From Bacteroidota bacterium (GTDB lineage: Bacteria; Bacteroidota; Bacteroidia; CAIKAF01), in contig VGMT01000005.1 in NCBI GenBank assembly GCA_016866335.1, positions 1-64,000 on the forward strand: a stretch of 64,000 nucleotides of DNA, read 5' to 3'. Positions 16,991 to 25,482 of the stretch are shown piece by piece. A model generated the notes under the pieces. The model was not told where the DNA came from and did not search any database. It worked only from the letters and a program-made list of their open reading frames with translations. The position numbers and the translations under genes were made by a program. Position 1 is the first letter of the stretch; each line of letters starts with the position of its first letter.

Positions 16991-18390
16991 TGTGGGGTAA
17001 AATCATCTCGGCTACCGACCTAGTCTGGTTTGTTTTCCTTTTTTTGGTGTTTTACTGGTATGCCAACAAGGTCAGCAACCTCAACATAAAAGAAAAACCC
17101 CACTACCGGTACTTTACCCGGGCCTTGGTGTTCCGAATGTTGATGAGCTTGGTGTTTTTAGGCATTTATATTTTTTACTACGGGGGCGGAGACACCATCA
17201 ATTATTGGGAGGCCGCCAATGCCTACAACAATTTATTTACGGCCAATTTTGATAAGTTTTGGGACCTGATGACCATGAAGGTCAGCGAGAGCAACAACTA
17301 TAAATTTTGGGAATACCTGCATGGAGAAGGGGTGGTGCATGGCAACATTCACCCATCCATTTGGAAGCGGCCGGAAAACCTGTTCATTGTCCGTGCCGCT
17401 ACCTTTCCCATGATTTTAACCCGGGGTTCTATAGCTGGAACCACGGCCATTTTTGCCTTTTTTTCTTTTTTATCCATTTGGAAGATTTACCAGATTTTTT
17501 TGCATTATTTCCCGGAGCGGCACAAGGAATTGAACATATCCATTCTGCTTATGCCTTCCGTGGCATTTTGGGGTTCTGGGATTATGAAAGACACGATTAC
17601 CATGATAGGCATTGGGTTTTTTCTGGATGCCCTGTTTCGTCGTTTCGTTACCCACAAAATCGACCCCATTACCTTTTTTATTCAGGTATTTATAGGTGGC
17701 TGGCTTATTTTCAAAGCCAAGCCCTACATTCTGATTGCCATGACTCCTGGTCTGTTGGTTTGGCTCAACTTCGATACCGTAAAGCAAATCAAAAGCGTTT
17801 TAATACGCGTTGTTGTTTTGCCTACGCTAGTGTTTGGATCGTTGTTGGGGTCAACAGCTTTTTACCTTCAGGGCGGTGACCGCTTTGGAGAGTACTCGGC
17901 CGATACGGTGTTGGAAAAGGCCTCCCTGACCCAACAGGATTTGGTGCGGGATCAATACGGAGACAACAAATTTGATATTGGAGCTTTTGAGCCTACCATT
18001 CAAGGCATTATCCCTAAAATTCCCATTGCCATCAATGCATGTTTGTATCGACCCTATATTTGGGAGAGCGGTTCGCTCACCATGTTTTTTTCGGGATTGG
18101 AGAACAGCTACTTACTTCTTTGGACAATTGTTCTTCTGTTTCGAAGTAAAGTAGTGGGCTTTTTTGTTCGCATTTTTCAATATCCCCTGTTTGTTTTTTG
18201 CCTTTCGTTTTCGCTGTTTTTGGCTTTTTCCATTGGTCTAACGGCTGGAAATTTCGGGGCCATGGTTCGGTATAAAATACCTCTACTCCCATTTTTCACC
18301 TCCATGATTATGGTGCTGTCATACATGAAAATTGCCCCGGAAAAAAACAAGCTGGGGCCGGTGGTTCAGGGAGGAAAAACCAAGCGATAA
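16990..18390 (+). CDS. Polytopic inner-membrane protein, possibly a polysaccharide polymerase or GT-C-like enzyme
   Basis: 466 residues with about ten predicted membrane segments, starting with WFVFLFLVFYWYA and MLMSLVFLGIYIFYY. Loop motifs are YYGGGDTINYW, followed by a long soluble stretch (to about residue 130), and LMPSVAFWGSGIMKDT. An acidic pair after a first segment and a conserved SGxxKD loop are seen in membrane proteins near sugar-polymer genes, and my call rests on that resemblance only. It starts on the last base of the prs stop and recX follows after 2 bp. Membrane genes of this kind are unusual in a prs-recX setting. Confidence is high that it is a real membrane protein and low on function. 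Confidence 0.8.
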   Translation: MWGKIISATDLVWFVFLFLVFYWYANKVSNLNIKEKPHYRYFTRALVFRMLMSLVFLGIYIFYYGGGDTINYWEAANAYNNLFTANFDKFWDLMTMKVSESNNYKFWEYLHGEGVVHGNIHPSIWKRPENLFIVRAATFPMILTRGSIAGTTAIFAFFSFLSIWKIYQIFLHYFPERHKELNISILLMPSVAFWGSGIMKDTITMIGIGFFLDALFRRFVTHKIDPITFFIQVFIGGWLIFKAKPYILIAMTPGLLVWLNFDTVKQIKSVLIRVVVLPTLVFGSLLGSTAFYLQGGDRFGEYSADTVLEKASLTQQDLVRDQYGDNKFDIGAFEPTIQGIIPKIPIAINACLYRPYIWESGSLTMFFSGLENSYLLLWTIVLLFRSKVVGFFVRIFQYPLFVFCLSFSLFLAFSIGLTAGNFGAMVRYKIPLLPFFTSMIMVLSYMKIAPEKNKLGPVVQGGKTKR

Positions 18391-18392
18391 GT

Positions 18393-18827
18393 ATGCCAAG
18401 TTCTGAGGCTAGAGCTCAAATAATTCGATTTTGTGCCCGCAGAGAACGTTCTCAACGCGAGGTTCTGGATAAAATCAGAGAACTGCAAGCCCCAACCGAA
18501 TGGCTGGAAGAACTTAAGCAAGAAGGTTGGTGGAATCAGGAGCGTTTCGCTAAGGCCTATGCCTTTGACCATTGGAATTTACACCATTGGGGGAAACGGA
18601 AAATATCGCACAGCCTAAGGTTTCATGACGTCCCTCCAAAACTAATAGAACAAGCGCTTTCCCTTATTCCAGAGGAGGAATATTTATTGAAATTAAAAAG
18701 GATGATGCAAAAAAAAACGGGCGCAGAAAAAGACGACCTCAATCAGTATAAAATTAGGCAGCATTTTATTGGGAAGGGATATTTAATGGATGAAATTGAG
18801 CGTGTTGAAAGAGATAGGATTGAGTAG
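18393..18827 (+). CDS. recX: Regulatory protein RecX
   Basis: RecX proteins bind RecA and usually inhibit its filaments. The 144-residue product is small and helical and charged throughout, with the RecX three-helix repeats: CARRERSQREVLDKI, then WNQERFAKAYAFDHWNLHHWGKRKI and SLRFHDVPPKLIEQAL. These match the family's RS..EL..KL / fA..y...k...G..kI...L...gv pattern. recA is not next to it, which is common in this phylum. It starts 2 bp after the membrane-protein stop. Confidence 0.85.
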   Translation: MPSSEARAQIIRFCARRERSQREVLDKIRELQAPTEWLEELKQEGWWNQERFAKAYAFDHWNLHHWGKRKISHSLRFHDVPPKLIEQALSLIPEEEYLLKLKRMMQKKTGAEKDDLNQYKIRQHFIGKGYLMDEIERVERDRIE

Positions 18828-18916
18828 AGGGTGTTAGATAGGGATTCAAAAAAGGGTTGGTTTTGTTAACTTAGGCTTGGCTAGGTACAGTGGCCGAGGC
18901 TGAATTGAGATTTATT

Positions 18917-19828
18917 ATGCAAAGAAAACCTTCTATTTTGGTTTTGTTTCCTTATTTCGGTACCCTACCCGAATGGTTTGATTTGTTTCATTATACCTTG
19001 CTTCGAAATCCAAGCATTCATTTTTTGTTCTTTACCGACATCGATTTAAAGTCATTCAGGGCCCCCAATGTGGATAATATTCCCATGAGGCTGGACGAAT
19101 ATGCCCAACTTGCCAGCCTTAAGATAGGGATACCGATTGAACTAAAATCCAGCTATAAAATTTGCGATTTACGCCCCTTTTTTGGAGTGATTCACGAGGA
19201 GCACATCAAAGGCTATGATTTTTATGGGCATGGAGATGTTGACCTTCTATTTGGAGATGTGCGTTCGTTTTATTCGAATGAAATTTTGAATAAGTACGAT
19301 GTCCTTTCTACTCATGCCGATGTGCTAAGCGGTCATTTTTGTCTTTTTAGAAATATTAGATCCAATAGAGGTTTAATGCTAAAAAATATTTGTGATTTTC
19401 AAGAAAAATTGGACTGCTCCGAAAATTTGGGAATTGATGAGGGGCCTTTGCTGAAGTTGTACCAAATGGACAATCGACGTTTTACCTCATCGAAAATCCC
19501 GATTTGGAAACACATCAAAGCCGGGAGGGCCGCAAATTTATACCTTAAGGAACAATATACCACCCCATTTATTCCAAAGCCTTGGACGGATGGCAGCCTT
19601 AACTCAGGTCAACCAAGCGAATGGGTGTACCGAGATGGTCTTATTACCAACGATAGAGATATAGGCCGCAACTTTATCTATTTGCATTTTATGAATTTTA
19701 AAAGTTCAGCCTTTCGGGCAGACAACACACCCGCTCCATGGGAAGGCAAAAAAATATGCTTTGCAAAAGCGGAAGATATGAAGCGAGGGGTGTCGATTGG
19801 CCCATCGGGAATTCATCCAATTATCTAG
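18917..19828 (+). CDS. DUF6625 family protein, probable glycosyltransferase-like
   Basis: 303 residues. The N-terminus VLFPYFGTLPEWFDLF, FLFFTDIDL, the run YKICDLRPFFGVIHEEHIKG and YDFYGHGDVDLLFGDVRSF, and SGHFCLFRN match what I know of DUF6625, a family frequent in Bacteroidota capsule and LPS loci. The DVDLLFGD stretch looks like a GT-A DxD site, so a glycosyltransferase role is a fair inference although the family has no proven activity. An open GTG exists at 18890, but ATG 18917 gives the family start. The gene is AT-richer than its neighbours and lies outside the main sugar cluster, which hints at an independent acquisition. Confidence 0.8.
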   Translation: MQRKPSILVLFPYFGTLPEWFDLFHYTLLRNPSIHFLFFTDIDLKSFRAPNVDNIPMRLDEYAQLASLKIGIPIELKSSYKICDLRPFFGVIHEEHIKGYDFYGHGDVDLLFGDVRSFYSNEILNKYDVLSTHADVLSGHFCLFRNIRSNRGLMLKNICDFQEKLDCSENLGIDEGPLLKLYQMDNRRFTSSKIPIWKHIKAGRAANLYLKEQYTTPFIPKPWTDGSLNSGQPSEWVYRDGLITNDRDIGRNFIYLHFMNFKSSAFRADNTPAPWEGKKICFAKAEDMKRGVSIGPSGIHPII

Positions 19829-19837
19829 GAATTCCAT

Positions 19838-20845
19838 TTAGGCCCAATGGTCTGCCGAGTCAGCCGCACGCATAAATTTGTCGTTGAGGGCGTCGGCAAA
19901 GGGCAGGTGTTCGGGCAGCATGCGGACAAAAATTTGGGAGAATCCTGCTTGGTCGGCTTCCCGCAAACAGGCATACCATTTTCGGGCGGCTTCGTAGGGG
20001 TCTTTGTTTTCCGACAATACCCAAACCTTTACATGGGCCGGATGGACTTCGGCCAGGGGCAAAATTACGGCTACATTTGAGTCCGGTTCTGGCCAGGGTT
20101 GGTCCGCTTTTAAAATGGATAAGGGCGTCCGGGGTGCGTAATGCCTTGACAGCATGCCCGGGGCAGCGGGGTGTTCTTCGGAACGGATGCGCTCCTCGGG
20201 CAGGTAGCCCAAAACTCTTGCCAGTGCACAGCTTTCAATGCCCCCACGCCGGTACACACAGGCTTTTCCATTTTCAAATCCAACAATGGTCGATTCCAAG
20301 CCAATCTCGCAATCGCCCCCATCCAACACGTAGGGTAACTCTGGCCCAAAGGCCTCGCGTACGTGCAGGGCTTTTGTGGGACTAATGTAGCCAAATAGAT
20401 TGGCCGAAGGGGCCGCCAAGGGAAAGTCAAGCATATCCAACAGCGCCAAGGCCAAGGGGTGCCGGGGCATGCGCAGCCCCACTCGGTCTAAGCCCGATGT
20501 AACCAACCCGGGAATGCGTTCGGTTTTGGGCAGCAATAGGGTTAGTGGCCCTGGCCAAAAGGCGGACATCAGGGCCTGTGCTTCCGATGGAATTTCGCGA
20601 ACCCAGTCCTGCAAGGGTGATTTTTGCCCTACATGAACAATCAAGGGGTCAAAATCGGGCCGTTTTTTGGCTTTGAAAACCCGGGCCACCGCTTCTGCGT
20701 CCAAAGCATTGGCGGCCATTCCATACACGGTTTCGGTAGGCATTCCCACCGGCAATCCTTGCCGCAAATACCGGGCAGCTAAGCCCAGGTCGGTTCCTAT
20801 ACTGGGAGCAGTCCCTTCTTTTTCTAAATTTGGTTTATTGGGCAT
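19838..20845 (-). CDS. sua5: L-threonylcarbamoyladenylate synthase (Sua5 type)
   Basis: Makes threonylcarbamoyl-AMP from threonine, bicarbonate and ATP for the t6A37 modification of ANN-decoding tRNAs. The YrdC domain shows MPTETVYGMAANA, FKAKKRPDFDPLIVHV, VGLRMPRHPLAL and APSANLFGYISPT. At 335 residues it carries the extra C-terminal Sua5 domain (HYAPRTPLSIL onwards) that short TsaC proteins lack. It is read left from 20845 and its start overlaps the pheT stop by 11 bases, so the two tRNA-related genes form an operon. The C-terminus nearly abuts the convergent DUF6625 gene (9 bp). Confidence 0.93.
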   Translation of the reverse strand: MPNKPNLEKEGTAPSIGTDLGLAARYLRQGLPVGMPTETVYGMAANALDAEAVARVFKAKKRPDFDPLIVHVGQKSPLQDWVREIPSEAQALMSAFWPGPLTLLLPKTERIPGLVTSGLDRVGLRMPRHPLALALLDMLDFPLAAPSANLFGYISPTKALHVREAFGPELPYVLDGGDCEIGLESTIVGFENGKACVYRRGGIESCALARVLGYLPEERIRSEEHPAAPGMLSRHYAPRTPLSILKADQPWPEPDSNVAVILPLAEVHPAHVKVWVLSENKDPYEAARKWYACLREADQAGFSQIFVRMLPEHLPFADALNDKFMRAADSADHWA

Positions 20846-23276
20846 CGCGCAGGCGGCAGTTCAGCGTGGAAAGACCATCTAAAATTCGGCCAATGGCCGC
20901 ATCTGCATCGGTGTCGCGCAGGGTCTTTTCGGGGTCGGCAAAGGTTAGAGCCACCGCCAAAGACCGGAATCCTTCGGAAATGCCCTTGCCTTGGTACACA
21001 TCAAAGAGCTGGCAATCTCGAAGCAAGGCGCCTCCTTGCTTTCGAATCAAGGTTTCCATTTTAGCATAGGCTAGGCTTTCGGGAGCCAGCAAGGCCAAAT
21101 CCCGTTGAATGGAAGGGAACCTGGGCAAGGCGGCAAAGGGCTTTTTGCTTGCCGACTTGAAGGCCGCGCAGGCCGTACGGTTGAGTTCTAAAAACCAAAT
21201 GGGGGTTTTGATGTCCATGGTTTTTAGCAAAGCAGGGTCAACTAAGCCCATTGAAAGCAAGGGCGCTTGGGGCTCTTTCATGTAGGCAATCCAGCCATAG
21301 CCCGGCCAAGGTAGGGGATGTTCTGAACTCCATCGCGGCGACAATCCTAGTTGACGCATAAGGTCTTCGCCCCAGGCTTTTAATTCGTAAATGCCTTGTT
21401 CTTTTTGGGTGCTGTTCCAATGCTCGGCCAAAGCCTTTCCCGACATCATAAGCCCTAAGCGTTCTTCTTCACGGAAGCTCTGGCCGTCTGTCAGGTAGGC
21501 CCGCCCAAATTCAAAAACCCTCCAATCCAGGTTGCGCTGCTGTACGTTTCGGGCGGCATTTTGAAGCATAGAACCCAACAGGCCCGGCCTTAAGGTGTCC
21601 AATTCTTTGCTTAATGGATTTTCAAGGCTAGCGGTTTGTTCGGCCAAAGAGGGGTAGGTTTTCAACGCCAGCTCTTGGGAGTGCATGGACAGAGAAATGG
21701 ATTCGTTCCAGCCATTTTGCCGCAGGCGTTCCGAGATGCGAACGCGGGACAGGTCTTCGTTCCCCGAATGTTCAGTGTTGATGCTCAAAGCCATTTTCCC
21801 GGTTACGGGAATGCGGTCCAGTCCATAAATCCGTAAGACTTCCTCTGCCACATCGGCGGGTCTTGATACATCGGGCCGGTAGCCGGGAACTTTAAGCCTC
21901 CAGATGCTGTGCCTTTCCATAGCGCCTTCAAATCCAAGTGCAGATAGAATTTCGGCGGCCTCATTGGGAGGTATTTCTACTCCGGCAACCCGATTCAGGT
22001 AGCGTTGGTCCACATCCACAAAGCGTGGAGCAGGAAGCCCTTTGCTTAGGATATCTACTTCGTCGCCTTCGATTTCGCCTCCGCCAAGTTCCAAAATAAG
22101 CCTGGCCGCCACCCTTAGTGCGGTTAGGGTAATGCTGGGGTCGCAGCCCCGTTCAAAGCGGAAGGAGGCATCGGTATGCAGGCCGTGCCGTTTGGCGGTT
22201 TGCCGAACGCGAACTGGGTCAAACCAGGCGGCTTCAATAAAAATCCGGCTGCTGTTGCCCGTTATTCCACTGTGTTTGCCACCAAATACACCCGCCAGGC
22301 ATACGGCTTTTTCTGCATCGGCAATAACCAGGTCTTGGCTGTTCAGCTCGCGTTCTACCTCGTCTAGGGTGGTTAGGGTTTCTTTGGGAAAGGCCGAACG
22401 AATCTGTATGCTGTTTCCTTTTAGCTTGTCGGCATCAAAGGTGTGCAGGGGCAAGCCGAGCATGTACATAACATAATTGCTTACATCTACCACGTTGTTT
22501 TGGGGTTTAATGCCCAAGGATTTCAATCGGTCGGCCAATTGGCTTGGCGATTCGCGCACCTGAACGCCGCGAAGGGTGATGCCAGAGTACCTTCCGCAGC
22601 CGGATTCGTCCTCGATGATAGGTGCAATTCCCCGCCCCGGCCCGCTCAGGGGTAAAAAGGCGCGCGGAAATTCGGGCATGGCCCAAGATTCGCCTTCAGA
22701 AACGGCCTTGGCCACCAAATCGCGGCAGGCCCCCAAATGGCTAGCCCCATCAACCCGATTGGGGGTTATGTTGATGGTGAGGATTTCATCGCTTTTTAAG
22801 TGCAAGAATTCTGCGGCCGATTGACCTATGGGGGCATGTTCGTCAAGCACCAAAATGCCTTCGTGGCTGGAACCCAATCCAAGTTCGTCTTCGGCGCAAA
22901 TCATGCCGGCGGAATCTTCTCCACGAATTTTCGAAGCCTTAATGGTAAGCGGGCTTCCGTCTTTGGGCTGGAGCGTGGCTCCCGGCAGGGCCACCAGCAC
23001 TTTTTGACCAGCGGCCACATTCGATGCTCCGCACACAATTTGCCGGGGAGCTTCCTCTCCGGTATCCACCATACAAACCGAAAGGCGATCGGCATTGGGG
23101 TGGGGCTTCCGTTCTAAAACCAATCCCACACAGACGCCCACCAGGCCGCCGGGAATGGCCTCGACCTTTTCGCGTTCTTCCACTTCAAGGCCGGTCGAGG
23201 TGAGTCGGTCGGCTACCTCGTCGGCAGAAAGTTCTTTGTTTAGCAGTTCATTGATCCAGGCGACCGATAGTTTCAT
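20835..23276 (-). CDS. pheT: Phenylalanine--tRNA ligase beta subunit
   Basis: The beta chain of the heterotetrameric PheRS, which charges tRNA-Phe and edits mischarged Tyr. The 813 residues contain the N-terminal MKLSVAWINELL, the tRNA-binding OB domain with HPNADRLSVCMVDTG and IVCGASNVAAGQKV, the B3/B4 editing region (MYMLGLPLHTFDADKL), the B5 DNA-binding-like domain, the catalytic-like core (SLENPLSKELDTLRPGLLGSM) and the C-terminal FDX-ACB domain (FPSIQRDLALL...ALTFADPEKTL). Length is normal. pheS is not adjacent, as is common in Bacteroidota. It leads the pheT-sua5 operon, with a TATTTTTG promoter box 16 bases upstream. Confidence 0.96.
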   Translation of the reverse strand: MKLSVAWINELLNKELSADEVADRLTSTGLEVEEREKVEAIPGGLVGVCVGLVLERKPHPNADRLSVCMVDTGEEAPRQIVCGASNVAAGQKVLVALPGATLQPKDGSPLTIKASKIRGEDSAGMICAEDELGLGSSHEGILVLDEHAPIGQSAAEFLHLKSDEILTINITPNRVDGASHLGACRDLVAKAVSEGESWAMPEFPRAFLPLSGPGRGIAPIIEDESGCGRYSGITLRGVQVRESPSQLADRLKSLGIKPQNNVVDVSNYVMYMLGLPLHTFDADKLKGNSIQIRSAFPKETLTTLDEVERELNSQDLVIADAEKAVCLAGVFGGKHSGITGNSSRIFIEAAWFDPVRVRQTAKRHGLHTDASFRFERGCDPSITLTALRVAARLILELGGGEIEGDEVDILSKGLPAPRFVDVDQRYLNRVAGVEIPPNEAAEILSALGFEGAMERHSIWRLKVPGYRPDVSRPADVAEEVLRIYGLDRIPVTGKMALSINTEHSGNEDLSRVRISERLRQNGWNESISLSMHSQELALKTYPSLAEQTASLENPLSKELDTLRPGLLGSMLQNAARNVQQRNLDWRVFEFGRAYLTDGQSFREEERLGLMMSGKALAEHWNSTQKEQGIYELKAWGEDLMRQLGLSPRWSSEHPLPWPGYGWIAYMKEPQAPLLSMGLVDPALLKTMDIKTPIWFLELNRTACAAFKSASKKPFAALPRFPSIQRDLALLAPESLAYAKMETLIRKQGGALLRDCQLFDVYQGKGISEGFRSLAVALTFADPEKTLRDTDADAAIGRILDGLSTLNCRLRDAQ

Positions 23277-23292
23277 TTGGCAGAAATATCTG

Positions 23293-23300
23293 CAAAAATA
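23293..23300 (-). promoter_or_regulatory. TAnnTTTG promoter box of pheT
   Basis: On the minus strand this is TATTTTTG, an exact match to the Bacteroidota -7 box, 16 bases before the pheT ATG at 23276. The next gene upstream ends only about 20 bases away, so pheT has its own promoter in a 42-bp gap. Confidence 0.45.
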
Positions 23301-23318
23301 GGAAATGCCAGAGGATTC

Positions 23319-24038
23319 TTAGAAATCGCGCACAGCCCGTACCCGAACGCTGTTGTTGCTGCGGGAAATGGTGGTTTGGGAAGCGTTTGAAAAATTAAGG
23401 GTCCAGCCCGGTATGGGCAGGCTGTTGTCTTGGCAACTGCTGCTCCAGTAGGTTGAAGCGGCAAAGTTTCCCAAACCCGCCAAATGCAGATTCTGATACA
23501 TCAAATTGAGTTCGTATCGGCTGGGCATGCGCCAATCGGTAAATTCTTTGCCGGCATTGTTGTGGTTGTTGGGGTTGGAATAGGCGTCGTCGGCCAAGCC
23601 GTAATTGATGCCGGCAGATTGGTCTTGAAGCGCAGCGACCAGGCCGTGGTCGCCGGCGGTATTGACATAAAATACAATTCCCCCGCCCCACAATTCGCCT
23701 ACAAAATGACCGCCACCACCACCACCGCCGCCACCGCCAGGGCTGACACCCGTTCCGGTGTCTGACAAGCAAATCCAGGTAGGCAATTGGGGCGTGCCCT
23801 CGTTGATTTCAAGGCAATGGGTGTCGGTGTTGTACAAGACCAAACCTTCGGCGGGTAGTACAATTCCATTGCGTTGGGCCGTGCTGAGGCGGGGAGGAAG
23901 GAAACCTTGAGAGGGACTTGCAACCTCAAGCGCCGCCGAAGGGTCTGGATTGGCGGTTTGAATGCCAACGGATTGAGAAAAAAGAGCCGAAGCAGAAAGC
24001 AACCCGGACCAAAGAATACTATGAAATACGAACCTCAT
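23319..24038 (-). CDS. Secreted protein with C-terminal DUF1566 (Lcl_C) domain
   Basis: 239 residues. A signal peptide (ILWSGLLSASALFSQS) is followed by the module VGIQTANPDPSAALEV, PPRLSTAQRNGI, PAEGLVLYNTDTHCLEI, closely related to the cut-off gene at 1-316. A run of ten glycines then links to a C-terminal domain with GGGIVFYVN, DWRMPSRYELNLMYQN, YWSSSCQDNS and VRAVRDF. This is the DUF1566 / Lcl_C pattern found in exported, C-type-lectin-like domains. The glycine run is coded by a GGC/GGT-rich tract near 23711-23740 that could slip in replication. Function is unknown, and binding of a surface ligand is only a guess. Confidence 0.85.
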   Translation of the reverse strand: MRFVFHSILWSGLLSASALFSQSVGIQTANPDPSAALEVASPSQGFLPPRLSTAQRNGIVLPAEGLVLYNTDTHCLEINEGTPQLPTWICLSDTGTGVSPGGGGGGGGGGHFVGELWGGGIVFYVNTAGDHGLVAALQDQSAGINYGLADDAYSNPNNHNNAGKEFTDWRMPSRYELNLMYQNLHLAGLGNFAASTYWSSSCQDNSLPIPGWTLNFSNASQTTISRSNNSVRVRAVRDF

Positions 24039-24155
24039 GAAAAATAAAATTGAATCTGTGGGGTTAAAAGTACATTTTCAAGCGGGAGTCTGAAAATTGT
24101 TTGTTGGAAATTCTAAAAAAAGAGGGGTACATGTACCTAAATTACAAGACCTATT

Positions 24156-24163
24156 TACTTTTG
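24156..24163 (+). promoter_or_regulatory. TAnnTTTG promoter box of the desaturase gene
   Basis: TACTTTTG matches the -7 box and lies 17 bases before ATG 24181. It falls inside the frame that would be used by the non-ATG start at 24097, which supports choosing ATG 24181. Confidence 0.4.
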
Positions 24164-24180
24164 AACAAAGATTTTTCGAC

Positions 24181-25167
24181 ATGAAGCTACGATACTCTGC
24201 CGACCGAAGGTCTTTGGCTTTCTTAGCCCTTTATTATGCCTTGTTTTTAGGTAGTTGGCTGTATTTTTTGCCCCAGTTTTCGGTTTTGGGGTTTGAATTT
24301 TGGCCACAGAACCATGCTTGGTTGTTTGTTTTGGCTGTGGTTTTATTGGGCGCGTTGAACTTTATGGTGGCTATTACGATTCACAACAGCATCCATTGTC
24401 CCATTTTTGTAGAAAAGCATTGGAACAAGTGGCATCGGGTAGCCTTGACCTTGGCCTTTGGGGCCCCAGCGTCCGGCTACGTTCCTGGGCACAACCTTAG
24501 CCACCACAAGCATTTGCAAACAGCCAAAGACAATACCCGTACCCATAAAATGCGGTTTCGTTGGAATTTTTTAAATCAGCTCTTGTTTTTCTTTATAATG
24601 ATTCCGGGCATATTGCGAACCGAAGGCCGGTTTGCCCGTGAAATTGGCCCCAAGAAGCCAAGTTGGTTTAAGCAATACCGCTTAGAAATTTGGTTGTCTT
24701 GGGTTTGGAAACTCGTTTTTTTAGCCTGGAATTGGAAGCTGGCCCTTTGGCTCCTTGTTTTGCCGAACCTGTATGCCGTTTGGGGAATTTTCGGCACCAA
24801 CTTTTGGCAGCACGACGGCTGCGACGAAAACCATCCGTACAACCACAGCCGAAATTTTGTGGGAGCTTGGTTTAATTTTTTGGTTTGCAACAACGGTTAT
24901 CATGGTGCGCACCACATGCGTCCCGCTTTGCATTGGAGTTTGTATCCTGCCTTTCATAAGGAACACATTGCAGCCCACATTCACCCGGAATTGGACCAAA
25001 AGAGCCTGCTGTTGTATTTGTGGAAAAGTTTGATTTGGCCTGGACGCAGAATAAACTACCTGGGCCAGCCTTTGCAGCTGCCGGCCAAAATGGAAGATCA
25101 AGACTGGGTAACCGAGGCAGGAAAACGGGAGCTGAGTGCAGAAGACATGGGACAGGTTACGGCCTGA
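24181..25167 (+). CDS. Membrane fatty acid desaturase / hydroxylase family protein
   Basis: A di-iron membrane enzyme that inserts a double bond or hydroxyl into lipid acyl chains (or carotenoids). The 328 residues have paired membrane helices (FLALYYALFLGSWLYFL, LFVLAVVLLGALNFMV) and three histidine boxes: HNSIH, GHNLSHHKH, and NGYHGAHHMRPALHW near the C-terminus. An additional WQHDGCDENHPYNHSRNF stretch may also bind iron. The frame is open from a TTG at 24097, but ATG 24181 follows a good promoter box and gives a normal N-terminus. The substrate cannot be told from sequence. Intergenic element C follows it. Confidence 0.88.
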   Translation: MKLRYSADRRSLAFLALYYALFLGSWLYFLPQFSVLGFEFWPQNHAWLFVLAVVLLGALNFMVAITIHNSIHCPIFVEKHWNKWHRVALTLAFGAPASGYVPGHNLSHHKHLQTAKDNTRTHKMRFRWNFLNQLLFFFIMIPGILRTEGRFAREIGPKKPSWFKQYRLEIWLSWVWKLVFLAWNWKLALWLLVLPNLYAVWGIFGTNFWQHDGCDENHPYNHSRNFVGAWFNFLVCNNGYHGAHHMRPALHWSLYPAFHKEHIAAHIHPELDQKSLLLYLWKSLIWPGRRINYLGQPLQLPAKMEDQDWVTEAGKRELSAEDMGQVTA

Positions 25168-25199
25168 AATGGATTTTCAAGTAAGAAAAACGCAAAGAT

Positions 25200-25364
25200 T
25201 GGCAAGGGGCCTGCGGGCCGGATGGAAGAAGGTTGCCCGCAAGGGGCAGCTTGAATGCTGGCGCGCGGCGGCAAGGGCGACCTTGGGAGCCACTTGCCGC
25301 CCGCTGCCGGCACCAAGCTGCGCCGCGGACAACCTCTGACAGCCGGATAACCCGCCCCAAAAAT
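25200..25364 (+). repeat. GC-rich intergenic element, copy C
   Basis: Third copy of the family, in the 315-bp gap between the desaturase and CNT genes. Core GGCGACCTTGGGAGCC at 25276-25291, TGCCCGCAAGGGGCA as a small hairpin on the left, GCCGCGGACAACC (shared exactly with copy B) and the ending AGCCGGATAacccGCCCCAAAAA. No ORF of note lies in the gap. The remainder (25365-25455) has only a second A/T-rich run. Confidence 0.75.
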
Positions 25365-25455
25365 CCCTTTCAAAAAGCTTGGGAGACGCGCGGCACAAAA
25401 CGGCTTCAATTCAACAGAAAAAGCCAGGCCGCTTTTTGAATTGTAAAATTTAGAG

Positions 25456-25463
25456 TAGGTTTG
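25456..25463 (+). promoter_or_regulatory. TAnnTTTG promoter box of the CNT gene
   Basis: TAGGTTTG, an exact match to the Bacteroidota -7 box, 19 bases before ATG 25483. Confidence 0.45.
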
Positions 25464-25482
25464 ATTTCTAAATCGTTAAATA

